7,338 bases of DNA from Oligoflexia bacterium (GCA_903928955.1 CAIYTD010000330.1:1-7338), one strand, 5' to 3'; positions 1-7,338 are shown, counted from the first letter of the stretch. The notes: generated from the sequence alone by a model not told the origin. A program made the numbers and translations.

Positions 1-702
1 AACTAAATTAAATCGTTGATGATAAGAGGAACGAACATTGGGAAAACTCAAAGCCAGATCTGCTGCCCGCTCCAGATCATTAAAATCCAAAACACCTCTC
101 CGACGCTTGAGTCTTTCATATTTTTCAATGACATAACGTCCGACTTGCTCGAGAGCGATTGCAATGGGATCTTCGTTTTGAGAAAGAGCAGGAAGAACTC
201 CAAACGAAAACAAATCCCTCACTCTCCTCAAAAGAGCAGCCAAAGTGTCTCGTGTTTCTCGATCTAAAAGTCTTTCAAAGCTTGTTCGAATTTCTTCGGG
301 CAAGTCCTCCATCCATAGTCCTTCGATGACCTTTTGCCAAAGAAGTTGAGAATCTGAATCTGTTAAAATTGTTTCTTCTCCATCGAGTCCAGATTCTTTT
401 GGAAATTCACGAATCACGGCTGCGCAAAGCCCATGAATGGTCATGACCCAATGAGGCTGAAGTGAACCCGGGCCTTGCAACTCAAGAAGCGTATCAAAAA
501 GTTTCGACTTTAAATCACCCGCAGAACGCTCCGTAAAAGAAACAGCAACAAAACGGCTCTTAGGATGCAGTCGCATGAGTTGTGCGCACTTTTCAACGAG
601 AGTGGTTGTTTTCCCAGAACCTGCTCCAGCAAGAACAGCAAGCCCTTCTCCCCAGGTATCGATCACTTTTTGCTGTTCCGGGGACGGAGTGGGTTTCAAC
701 AT
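1..702 (-). CDS. UvrD/AddA-like superfamily 1 DNA helicase, N-terminal part (cut by window edge)
   Basis: The first 234 codons of an SF1A helicase are present, open to the left edge. Visible motifs are the Q-motif PSPEQQKVID (residues 6-15), Walker A AGAGSGKT (25-32), motif Ia VSFTERSAGDLKSKL (54-68), motif Ib TIHGLC (88-93) and the LDFNDLE element (205-211) that precedes Walker B in UvrD/RecB/AddA proteins. The window ends at YHQRFNLV, just where the DE-x-Q-D Walker B motif should follow. The Walker A to Walker B distance is therefore about 210 residues, closer to UvrD than to the longer AddA or RecB. The ATG at 702-700 overlaps the end of the AddB-like gene by 7 bases (sequence ATGTTGA), and an AGAAGG lies 14 bases upstream, so translation is probably coupled. 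Whether the protein has a C-terminal nuclease domain, as AddA does, cannot be seen. It is the likely motor partner of the AddB-like nuclease. Confidence 0.88.
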   Translation of the reverse strand, partial: MLKPTPSPEQQKVIDTWGEGLAVLAGAGSGKTTTLVEKCAQLMRLHPKSRFVAVSFTERSAGDLKSKLFDTLLELQGPGSLQPHWVMTIHGLCAAVIREFPKESGLDGEETILTDSDSQLLWQKVIEGLWMEDLPEEIRTSFERLLDRETRDTLAALLRRVRDLFSFGVLPALSQNEDPIAIALEQVGRYVIEKYERLKRRRGVLDFNDLERAADLALSFPNVRSSYHQRFNLV

Positions 703-3383
703 GCGTCAGAGATCTGCCTTCTGAATCCACACAAATCACTAACTGCGCACCGAGCACATTCTTTTTCTTTCTTTTCTACGTTGGGACGGGCATCAAACTG
801 CCCTCGTAAAAATCCTTGAGCGCTTTGAATGATTTTTTCTTCTAAAGAATTCCAAACTTCTTCCGGAGAAAGAGGGATCAAGCTCTTTGAGTTCGAACGG
901 ACTTGAGTTAACTTCCCCAGTTCTTTCCCATTATAGGATGGAAAAAAAATTCCACTCTTTCGACTTCCTTTTCGATCTAGTTCGATAAATTGACATCCTA
1001 AAATAGATTTCCCTGTCTGATTACGTACTGCCAATGCATAAAAAGGAAGTTGCAGGCGATAGCCTCGTTCCACTAGATCGACTCCATGAGGAACGGTACC
1101 CGAAGTTTTATAGTCGATAATAAAGAGGCCTTCTGCATGAGCATCCACACGATCCGGCTGCCCTACAATCGAAAATGCAGGCGATAATTCCGGATATTGC
1201 AGTTGAAAATGCTTACTATCCAAGCTAATGGGTTCCGTCTGAGCCCTTTCTAAATATTCTCTTTCTTTTTCACAAAAAACACCTAAAACAAAACACAATC
1301 GCGATTGAACATAAGCCTCGATGCGACGACTTCTGATTAAACCTTTTGGCCTGCGCGTAAGCCACGCCCTTTCCAAAGCTTCACGAGGAGAAAGTGTAAA
1401 CTGCCGATTCCCATCCAGCGACCTCATGAGTAAACGGACTGCCTCATGTAAAAGATTCCCTCTCATTTCAGGCCAAAGCTCAGAATCAGGCTCACGAATA
1501 TCCTTCAAACCCCAACGGTGGTAAGCCAGCGCCTGAAAAGGACAACGGCTGTAACGATCGACTGCAGTTGCACTCAGCTCATTCCACCTTTTACCGGCTA
1601 ATTGCCTGGGTTCAGATAATAAGACTTCCTGAGGCTGAATAGGCCTGAATACGCTATAGCTTTTTAAGAACCGAGGATGCGCACCTTTCTCTTGGGGAAA
1701 CTCCGGAAAAGCATCTGGAGTAATCAACTGGAGTTCCTTTAAAATCGGAACAATCGATTCGCGCTCCCGCCCATCGACATCATACTGACAATCCAAAAAA
1801 AAGACTTTTTCAGCGCCTGAAATCCATGATTTTAAAATCTTCAGCCTCTCGTCTCGAATTTGTGCAGCAGATCTCACTGCAAATTCCATGGCAAGGAGCT
1901 CTTTTTCTCTTTCATTAAACCAATAACTTCCGCTCCCTTTCCCATCGAGCCACAATGCTGGCATTCCTAAAATCCAAACTTTTTTAATGGGTCGAAGCGG
2001 AGCTTGTTGAAGACGAAAAATCTGGATTCCACCCAAAGGTTTTAAGGGATCGATCGGAGGAGAAGCTTCATTGAGTCGCCCCTGAAGTCGCTCTAGCCAA
2101 AATAATGCAGGAGCCTTTTTATTTTCCTGCCCCACCCTTGCAATATCCTCTACAAATGCGCTCCATAAACCCTCAAAAAAAGAATTGATCCAATATCTGC
2201 GAGAATCAGCTCCAATCTGCTCTTTCAAAATTTTAAGATGACTCCTTGAAATTTCCTCGCAGGTTTTTCGTCCCCCCAACTCTTGATTCAACGCATAAAG
2301 GAGAGAATGAGCTGAAGCGAGTAGACCTCCAGAATAGGAAGCGAGCCCATTTCGAATGCCCCGCCCATTGATTTCAATAACCCAATCCGAAAATTCTTTA
2401 GAATGAGGGTACCCATGTAACCAGGAAATCACTCGCCTGCGTTCAAAATTCAGTCCAATCACCTCCAGCGGCAAGAGCGCCCACTTAATCGACTCATCCC
2501 ATCTTAATCGAGTGGGATCACGCGGATCCGCTAAAGGGATTCCCCTCGACTCGAGAACTCTTCGCAAGCTTCTTCTCATCATAGGTACATCAGGAATTAA
2601 GATAGCATGGTCATTCGGATTAAAATCCATGAGCTCATCTGCCAAAAATTCAGCTGCATGATCTAAAGTATGCCACATTTGCCATTCTATTTTAGCCGGA
2701 ATGGAATGAGAAAAGGAGAGTTCCGAGTTAAAACCCGAGCAAGAACGAACGGTCACTTCACGTCCTAAAACATCCCAAAATTCTCGTTCTAAACTCTCCG
2801 GAGTTTGAATAGATAAAATCCAAACTTCTTGAGGCTTTGAAACCCGAGCTGGCCAGCCATTTTCGAGACTTTTCAGAGCGCAACGCATCAGCAAAGGTAA
2901 ATCCATCCATCCCGATGCCTCGAGCCAGGCTTCATAAGCAAACGTGAATCCTCTCAGCTCAGTTCTCAAAAGGTTTGGCCCACAAGCTTGACGGAGCCTC
3001 TCCTCAAAGACTTCTTCTTCTTCAGAATGCGCAAACGCCATTCGACCCATTTGGATCGCCAAATCTAAGCGTTTCAAAAAATTTTTTTGCCGCCTCATTC
3101 TTTTAAGTTCTGGCATCCCAGCTAAAATCCGAGGCTCAGAAACGAGAACTCTGAGAACTTCCTGCCGAGAAAAAGTACCTAAAAATCGATCCCCAGCGAT
3201 TCCCATTATTTTAAGACAAAGCTCTGGAAGAGTTCCTATCGCATCTCGAACAAACCCTCGCCCTTGAGATAAGAGAAGAGACTTCACATCTTCGCGAGCA
3301 TATCCACTTCCCACACAGAGCCAAATTTCAGGGCTAAGTCCACAAACTCGATCCAGGGGGATATGATCCAAAAAGGAATGCAT
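696..3383 (-). CDS. AddB-like PD-(D/E)XK nuclease with 4Fe-4S cluster motif
   Basis: This 895-residue protein most resembles AddB-type DNA end-processing nucleases and the related 'probable DNA repair protein' PD-(D/E)XK family. The nuclease domain is C-terminal, from about residue 600: the conserved His646 in RGNLLHEAVRLL, Asp744 in GQPDRVD, the catalytic D-Y-K (Asp757, Lys759) in IIDYKTS, and a QxxxY motif (Gln778 to Tyr782, QLPFY). Four cysteines match the AddB/Cas4 iron-sulfur pattern: Cys614 in YSRCPFQAL, then Cys876-x2-Cys879-x5-Cys885. The first 600 residues look like the degenerate helicase half of AddB. No GxxGxGK[ST] is present; the place near the N-terminus reads VGSGYARE. That half is therefore unlikely to bind ATP and may have a structural or DNA-scanning role. 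The protein is shorter than Bacillus AddB (about 1,170). The start is uncertain: TTG at 3386 and ATG at 3383 are adjacent, with GAAGG 11 or 14 bases upstream. It is paired with the helicase gene that follows and is expected to be its partner subunit. Confidence 0.85.
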   Translation of the reverse strand: MHSFLDHIPLDRVCGLSPEIWLCVGSGYAREDVKSLLLSQGRGFVRDAIGTLPELCLKIMGIAGDRFLGTFSRQEVLRVLVSEPRILAGMPELKRMRRQKNFLKRLDLAIQMGRMAFAHSEEEEVFEERLRQACGPNLLRTELRGFTFAYEAWLEASGWMDLPLLMRCALKSLENGWPARVSKPQEVWILSIQTPESLEREFWDVLGREVTVRSCSGFNSELSFSHSIPAKIEWQMWHTLDHAAEFLADELMDFNPNDHAILIPDVPMMRRSLRRVLESRGIPLADPRDPTRLRWDESIKWALLPLEVIGLNFERRRVISWLHGYPHSKEFSDWVIEINGRGIRNGLASYSGGLLASAHSLLYALNQELGGRKTCEEISRSHLKILKEQIGADSRRYWINSFFEGLWSAFVEDIARVGQENKKAPALFWLERLQGRLNEASPPIDPLKPLGGIQIFRLQQAPLRPIKKVWILGMPALWLDGKGSGSYWFNEREKELLAMEFAVRSAAQIRDERLKILKSWISGAEKVFFLDCQYDVDGRERESIVPILKELQLITPDAFPEFPQEKGAHPRFLKSYSVFRPIQPQEVLLSEPRQLAGKRWNELSATAVDRYSRCPFQALAYHRWGLKDIREPDSELWPEMRGNLLHEAVRLLMRSLDGNRQFTLSPREALERAWLTRRPKGLIRSRRIEAYVQSRLCFVLGVFCEKEREYLERAQTEPISLDSKHFQLQYPELSPAFSIVGQPDRVDAHAEGLFIIDYKTSGTVPHGVDLVERGYRLQLPFYALAVRNQTGKSILGCQFIELDRKGSRKSGIFFPSYNGKELGKLTQVRSNSKSLIPLSPEEVWNSLEEKIIQSAQGFLRGQFDARPNVEKKEKECARCAVSDLCGFRRQISDAC

Positions 3384-3397
3384 CAATGTTTAAAATA

Positions 3398-3402
3398 CCT
3401 TC
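3398..3402 (-). promoter_or_regulatory. Possible ribosome binding site of the AddB-like gene
   Basis: GAAGG lies in the 25-base gap after purQ, 11 bases before a TTG and 14 before the adjoining ATG. The spacing is long for the ATG, so either codon of the TTG-ATG pair may be used. No promoter-like sequence is visible in this gap, which favours read-through from purQ. Confidence 0.4.
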
Positions 3403-3408
3403 GACCGA

Positions 3409-4182
3409 TCAAACAAACGTGCGGACATGCATCGCCTCCTGATAGGCATTCTCAAAAAGAGCTAATCCCTGACCAGGAGCACTGGCTCGCCCAGGTTGGA
3501 CTGTCCACTCAGGGTGTGAAGTCCATCTCACAAACGACTCAGGATGCGGCATAAGACCAAAGATTCTTCCAGTGGGATCGCAGAGTCCAGCTAACCGTTC
3601 TTCGCTTCCATTGGGATCTCCCTCATATCTTAAGCAACTCACTCCTAACCGCTCCATCTTTGCAAAAGTCTCGGCTCTTCGATCAGAGGAGATAATAATT
3701 CTTCCTTCTGCATGGCGAATCGGTAAATCCACAGTACCGAGGCCCTTTAACCAAATACAGCGGTTTCCCGATGGAGTCACCTTTATCCATGAGCTAATAA
3801 ATTTACCCTGAATATTATTAGTAATGGATATATCTTTCCCAAAAATCCCCATCCGAATAAGTACTTGAAAACCATTGCAGATGCCTAAGACCAGACCACC
3901 TCTCAATGCATAGGCATTCAAATCCCATCCGAGTTTATATTGTATTTTAAGCGCAAAAACTTTACCCGCGGTCAAGTTATTCCCAAAAGTAACACCACCG
4001 GGCAATGCAAGAACAGAATACTCATTACAGAGAGTATCGAGACTCATTTGATCTAAAATCAGATCGTTAATAGCGCGTATATCCACGTCAAATTTTGCCA
4101 TACGAAATGCTTGTGCAGTCTCGATTTCACAATTAATTCCGTCTCCCGAAAGAACCAATACTTTTGGCTTTTGTGTTCTCAC
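3409..4182 (-). CDS. purQ: Phosphoribosylformylglycinamidine synthase subunit PurQ (glutaminase)
   Basis: This is a class I glutamine amidotransferase that hydrolyses glutamine and channels ammonia to PurL. With the GTG start it has 257 residues. The N-terminal strand KPKVLVLSGDGINCE is typical of PurQ. The nucleophile is Cys102 in GICNGFQ, and the catalytic His213 and Glu215 are in MPHPE. LPGG at 60-63 and PIRHAEGR at 154-161 are further family signatures, so the triad looks intact. Start choice: GTG at 4182 overlaps the purL stop in a GTGA junction and has AGAAGGG 8 bases upstream. An ATG at 4206 would add eight residues (MDERRVLG) but has no good ribosome site and would overlap purL by 28 bases. 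I prefer the GTG. The junction implies translational coupling to purL, giving matched amounts of the two subunits. Confidence 0.95.
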   Translation of the reverse strand: MRTQKPKVLVLSGDGINCEIETAQAFRMAKFDVDIRAINDLILDQMSLDTLCNEYSVLALPGGVTFGNNLTAGKVFALKIQYKLGWDLNAYALRGGLVLGICNGFQVLIRMGIFGKDISITNNIQGKFISSWIKVTPSGNRCIWLKGLGTVDLPIRHAEGRIIISSDRRAETFAKMERLGVSCLRYEGDPNGSEERLAGLCDPTGRIFGLMPHPESFVRWTSHPEWTVQPGRASAPGQGLALFENAYQEAMHVRTFV

Positions 4183-7100
4183 TCCCAGTACCCTTCTTTC
4201 ATCCATGCAGATCGAATTTTCTTCAATTCAACGCTGATGCTAGGCTCTGGACTATTCTCAGAGTAAACCTCTAAGCTATCCTGATTCTCAACAACTCCTA
4301 AATAAATAAATGGAATTCCTAAATCTCGCCATTCTGACTCCATTGCATTTTTATCATCTGTTGATGTAGTTGCAACAAAGGAGTGAAATCCTTCTCCAAA
4401 GAGAAACTCCCAAGAATGGAAATTTTCAGGAACCGTCAAAACGGCGCCAAATCCCCTTCCCAACAAACACTCCGCCACAGCAACGAGAAGCCCTCCCTCT
4501 GAAATGTCATGAACGGACTTCAATCGAGTTTGTGATTTTCCTGTTGCTCCTCCGAGCCATCGATAAACAAGCAGGGCGGTTTTCCAATCAGGAGTCCCCA
4601 CCCGAACATTGCCCCATTGCGGTGCAATAGAATGAAACTCAGAACCCAAAAGCCCAAATTTTCCAGGGCCCAAAAGGTAAATGCAATCCCCGACAGATTT
4701 AAAATCAGCACTTCGAGCGCATTTGATATCTTTGACTTTTGCTAGAGCAGTGATCAAGAGAGTAGGAGGAATAGAGATCAAAACGGATTCCCCCCCTTGC
4801 TTGCCACGAAAGTCATTCTTCATACTCTCTTTGCCTGAAATAAAAGGAGTCGATAAAGCCAACGCCGCTTCCCTCATGCCATAGCAAGCCCGAACCAAAC
4901 CTGCTGTCTGGAGCGGGTCACCAACCGGATCAGGCCAACAAAAATTATGCACTAAAGCCAATAAAGACTCGGGAAGTCCAAACTCTGCCCCTACACATAA
5001 AACATTTCGCACGGCTTCATCCACCGCAGCCTGGGCCATAATCCAAGGATCAATAGCTGATAGGAGAGGATGAATTCCGCAACCCACAGCAAGACCCACA
5101 TCCGAGTTCGACTTAGGCTTAATCACCCCAGCATCATTAGGACCGCTCAAAGAGTGTGGAGTTCCAGGACAAGTCGTATGTAAGGGTTTGATCACACTCA
5201 TCCCTTGGACCTCGTGGTCATATTGACGAATCAGCCACTCCTTAGACGCAATATTAGGGCGACCCAAAAGAGATAATAAAATCTGCCCTGCAAGAGGCTG
5301 AATCGCCTCTGAACTGCTTTTTTCTAAAGGCAACAACGGAGTCCATTTCGCTTCGAGCTCTAAACGAGGAACGCCATGGTGTAAGAATTCCAGATCGATA
5401 CTTGCGACTCTTTTTCCTTCATAGGCAACCTCAAATCTTCCACTCTGCCTGAATTCACCCAAAGGACTCACTTCTACACTCCGTCGATCAGCAAGCGATA
5501 AAAAAGCAGCTAACTTCTCAGGAGCAACGGCTACCGTCATTCTTTCCTGAGACTCACTGATCAAGCGTTCATACGGCTTTAAGCCAGGGTATTTAACCTG
5601 AGCCAGACTGACATCCATCCAGGCTCCGTTTGAAAGACGCGCCAATTCACCCACAGAGGCGGATAGCCCACCCGCTCCATTCCCTGTAATGGCTCGATAA
5701 AGCCCTAAATCTCTGGCCTCTAAAAGAAAATCAGACATTCTTTTTTGATGAATAGGATCTCCAAGCTGAACAGCCGCTAAAAGCGACGACTCATCAAGAG
5801 CTAAGGATGAAAATGTAGCTCCATGAATTCCATCTTTTCCTATTCTCCCCCCTACCATACAAATGCGATCGCCTGGAGCAATCTGTTTCGTTTCACAGGG
5901 AATTCCAACACTTTTGCGCGGCATTATTCCCGCTGAGCCACAGTAAACCAATGGTTTGCCTAAATACCGGACATCAAAAACAAGAGCACCATTCAGGATG
6001 GGAATCCCACTCTTACTTCCTCCATGCTCAACCCCTTGCCTCACCCCGTCCAAAATACGTCGAGGGTGTAAAATGCGATCAGGCAAAGACTCAGTATAAT
6101 CGGAAGGAGCAACGCAAAGCACATGGGTATTAAACAGCGGCTTTGCACCCAATCCACAGCCCAATATATCGCGATTAACTCCCATCATCCCAGTCAATGC
6201 CCCACCATAAGGGTCTAAAGCCGATGGAGAATCATGCGCTTCTACTTTTATGCAAAAAGCATCTTCTTCATCAAAGGCACAAATTCCTGCATGACCTTCC
6301 AATACGGAAAGCAACCAGGGCTGAGAAACCTCGGAAGTTGTACTGGAAATAGTACATTTAAATAAGCCATCAATTTTATTTGGAATTTTAACGGAAGTTT
6401 TTTCCGACTCAGAATAACAAATTTTAGCATTAAATATTTTATGTTTATAATATTCAGACCAGGTTTGTGCAATCATTTCTAATTCAACGTCAGTAGGAGC
6501 GCCTAGCCCGAGAGTTTCACGCAACTCTTTTTCCTCATGACTCGAAAAGTAACTTCGAATGGCCTTCATTTCTTCTAAAGAAAGTGCCCATAACTTTTTC
6601 CGACTCAGCTCTTGCAAGGCATCATCACTAAGGCCCTCCAGCTCAATCGTCTCTACTCGATCGGATCCTCGGGGCATCAGACGAGGAAGGTCATGCTTCA
6701 CTCTTTCTTGATGAAAACGATCATTCTGCTTCAGTCCTTCTTCTGTAATAAGAGTCCAAGTCTCAACCGTTTCATTGCAAAAAACATCTCTTGCAAGACC
6801 AGCAAGAGTATCTTCATCTAAATCGGTTCCTTCAATAATCCATAATCCCCCGCTCGAAGCTCGAGCCTCGGGAAATTTTCTTCCCAAAACAATCTCAAAG
6901 GCTTCTAAGAGCGTTTTACCAGCAGCATCAGTAACACCTTGACGAAACCGACGCTCCATTCCCCAAAATTTTCCAGGACGATTGGGAGCGTGCTCCATTA
7001 GATCAAAAAGCCCCCCTGTTTTTCCGGCCGCTGAAGGAATTAAATTTCCTGTGAACATCCACTGTAAAACAGGGTCCCAACAAACTTGAGAGATAGCCGG

Positions 7101-7271
7101 AATCAACTCTTCCCGAGATGAGGGAATATCGATCCAATAAACGTCCAAAAAACGAGCCCATCGGATCTGAGCACGAATGGGTGGATGCGCTATCTCAATC
7201 CGACGGAGAAAGCTCTGAGCTGGAGCATCTGAAAGATAAGGAAGGCCTGCGACTTCAATTCTTGCGAACAC
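4179..7271 (-). CDS. purL: Phosphoribosylformylglycinamidine synthase, fused PurS-PurL subunit
   Basis: This 1,030-residue protein is the synthetase part of FGAM synthase, which converts FGAR plus ATP and ammonia to FGAM in cytoplasmic purine synthesis. The N-terminus holds two PurS-like modules, about residues 1-76 (core FLDVYWIDIP, then WDPVLQW) and 105-176 (GVTDAAGKTLLEAF, then CNETVETWTLI). A linker follows to about 260, then the two AIRS-type ATPase halves: KVEAHDSPSALDPYGGALTG at 342-361, GGRIGKDGIHGATFSS at 474-489, NGAGGLSASVGE at 531-542, SESQERM at 572-578, QYDHEVQG at 683-690, SGKESMKND at 812-820 and HDISEGG at 921-927. There is no C-terminal glutaminase domain; purQ supplies it from the next gene. 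The length lies between Bacillus-type PurL (about 740) and the E. coli fusion (about 1,300). The start is GTG at 7271: an in-frame TAG lies just upstream and a GAAGGG site sits 7 bases before it. Oddities are the SEYY motif at 272-275, where the family has SEHC, and the altered second motif. Family assignment is secure; full activity is not proven. Confidence 0.96.
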   Translation of the reverse strand: MFARIEVAGLPYLSDAPAQSFLRRIEIAHPPIRAQIRWARFLDVYWIDIPSSREELIPAISQVCWDPVLQWMFTGNLIPSAAGKTGGLFDLMEHAPNRPGKFWGMERRFRQGVTDAAGKTLLEAFEIVLGRKFPEARASSGGLWIIEGTDLDEDTLAGLARDVFCNETVETWTLITEEGLKQNDRFHQERVKHDLPRLMPRGSDRVETIELEGLSDDALQELSRKKLWALSLEEMKAIRSYFSSHEEKELRETLGLGAPTDVELEMIAQTWSEYYKHKIFNAKICYSESEKTSVKIPNKIDGLFKCTISSTTSEVSQPWLLSVLEGHAGICAFDEEDAFCIKVEAHDSPSALDPYGGALTGMMGVNRDILGCGLGAKPLFNTHVLCVAPSDYTESLPDRILHPRRILDGVRQGVEHGGSKSGIPILNGALVFDVRYLGKPLVYCGSAGIMPRKSVGIPCETKQIAPGDRICMVGGRIGKDGIHGATFSSLALDESSLLAAVQLGDPIHQKRMSDFLLEARDLGLYRAITGNGAGGLSASVGELARLSNGAWMDVSLAQVKYPGLKPYERLISESQERMTVAVAPEKLAAFLSLADRRSVEVSPLGEFRQSGRFEVAYEGKRVASIDLEFLHHGVPRLELEAKWTPLLPLEKSSSEAIQPLAGQILLSLLGRPNIASKEWLIRQYDHEVQGMSVIKPLHTTCPGTPHSLSGPNDAGVIKPKSNSDVGLAVGCGIHPLLSAIDPWIMAQAAVDEAVRNVLCVGAEFGLPESLLALVHNFCWPDPVGDPLQTAGLVRACYGMREAALALSTPFISGKESMKNDFRGKQGGESVLISIPPTLLITALAKVKDIKCARSADFKSVGDCIYLLGPGKFGLLGSEFHSIAPQWGNVRVGTPDWKTALLVYRWLGGATGKSQTRLKSVHDISEGGLLVAVAECLLGRGFGAVLTVPENFHSWEFLFGEGFHSFVATTSTDDKNAMESEWRDLGIPFIYLGVVENQDSLEVYSENSPEPSISVELKKIRSAWMKEGYWE
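4191..4197 (-). promoter_or_regulatory. Ribosome binding site of purQ inside the end of purL
   Basis: AGAAGGG on the minus strand sits within the last codons of purL, 8 bases before the GTG at 4182. It lies downstream of the alternative ATG at 4206 and so cannot serve that start. It is the main reason for preferring the GTG start of purQ. Confidence 0.65.
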
Positions 7272-7278
7272 AAAGCCG

Positions 7279-7284
7279 CCCTTC
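7279..7284 (-). promoter_or_regulatory. Ribosome binding site of purL (decides the GTG start)
   Basis: GAAGGG on the minus strand lies 7 bases upstream of the GTG at 7271. It is the only well-placed start signal here: the frame is closed by a TAG about 15 bases upstream and contains no ATG between that stop and the conserved protein. This supports a GTG-initiated PurL. Confidence 0.7.
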
Positions 7285-7338
7285 GACTAAAGCACCACTC
7301 AAGGGATAAATAGGGATCATATGTGTCTATCCCATATC

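Noticed and set aside
565..819. Plus-strand open frames of 75-84 codons here and similar ones of 60-86 codons elsewhere (for example 16-267, 3363-3554, 4370-4630, 5951-6133, 7118-7309)
   Set aside because: All lie antisense to strongly conserved coding sequence, have no family-like motifs and no convincing ribosome sites.
6248..6472. Alternative minus-strand frame of 74 codons inside purL at the AT-rich island, considered as a sign of a frameshift
   Set aside because: The main purL frame stays open and retains family residues on both sides (PTDVELEMIAQTW before, SALDPYGGALTG after), so no frameshift is needed.
7316..7321. TATGAT on the minus strand upstream of purL, one base off the -10 consensus
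   Set aside because: Its -35 partner would fall at or beyond the window edge, so a promoter cannot be supported.
7256..7321. Small minus-strand reading frame of 21 codons (begins MIPIYPLSG) overlapping the purL start
   Set aside because: It has no ribosome site before its ATG and no recognisable leader-peptide composition; it looks like chance.
7312..7334. GGGAT / ATCCC inverted repeat and nearby GGGAT direct repeats in the purL leader
   Set aside because: The stem is only 5 bp with an 11-base loop and no poly-U or known purine riboswitch core; it is too weak to call an operator, attenuator or riboswitch.
7317..7338. Short open stretch ending in TGA that could be the tail of an upstream gene
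   Set aside because: Only six codons are visible, which is too few to identify or support a gene.

Overview
The window reads as one continuous minus-strand gene block from a Gram-negative-type bacterium. In transcription order (right to left) it holds a fused PurS-PurL phosphoribosylformylglycinamidine (FGAM) synthase, the PurQ glutaminase subunit, an AddB-like PD-(D/E)XK iron-sulfur nuclease, and the first 234 codons of a UvrD/AddA-like superfamily 1 helicase that runs off the left edge. No RNA gene, mobile element, CRISPR array, long repeat or terminator is visible. Every long plus-strand open frame lies antisense to one of these four genes.

Organism: base composition is roughly mid-40s % GC by eye. 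A single PurL chain of about 1,000 residues with PurS-like modules at its N-terminus and a separate PurQ is the form I associate with Deltaproteobacteria in the old broad sense (for example Geobacter and relatives, possibly Bdellovibrionota). This is an inference from memory of the family, not a database result, and the lineage call is low confidence.

Layout: positions 7338-7272 are a short leader with a good ribosome binding site before a GTG start of purL. purL (7271-4179) and purQ share a GTGA junction, if the GTG at 4182 is the purQ start as I prefer. After purQ comes a 25-base gap, then the AddB-like gene (3383-696), whose stop overlaps the helicase ATG by 7 bases. The tight spacing argues for one transcript with translational coupling at two junctions.

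How the genes work together: PurL and PurQ form the ATP- and glutamine-dependent enzyme of the fourth step of purine synthesis, converting FGAR to FGAM. The nuclease and helicase are expected to form an AddAB-like two-subunit machine that processes DNA ends for recombination. I see no mechanistic link between the two pairs beyond shared transcription.

The most interesting signal is inside purL. The near-invariant SEHC signature reads SEYY, so a histidine proposed to be catalytic is tyrosine, and this falls in a 120-base stretch of only 26% GC (counted). The second signature, KVETHN-P, is also altered (KVEAHDSP). I did not find a clearly novel multi-gene system in this window.
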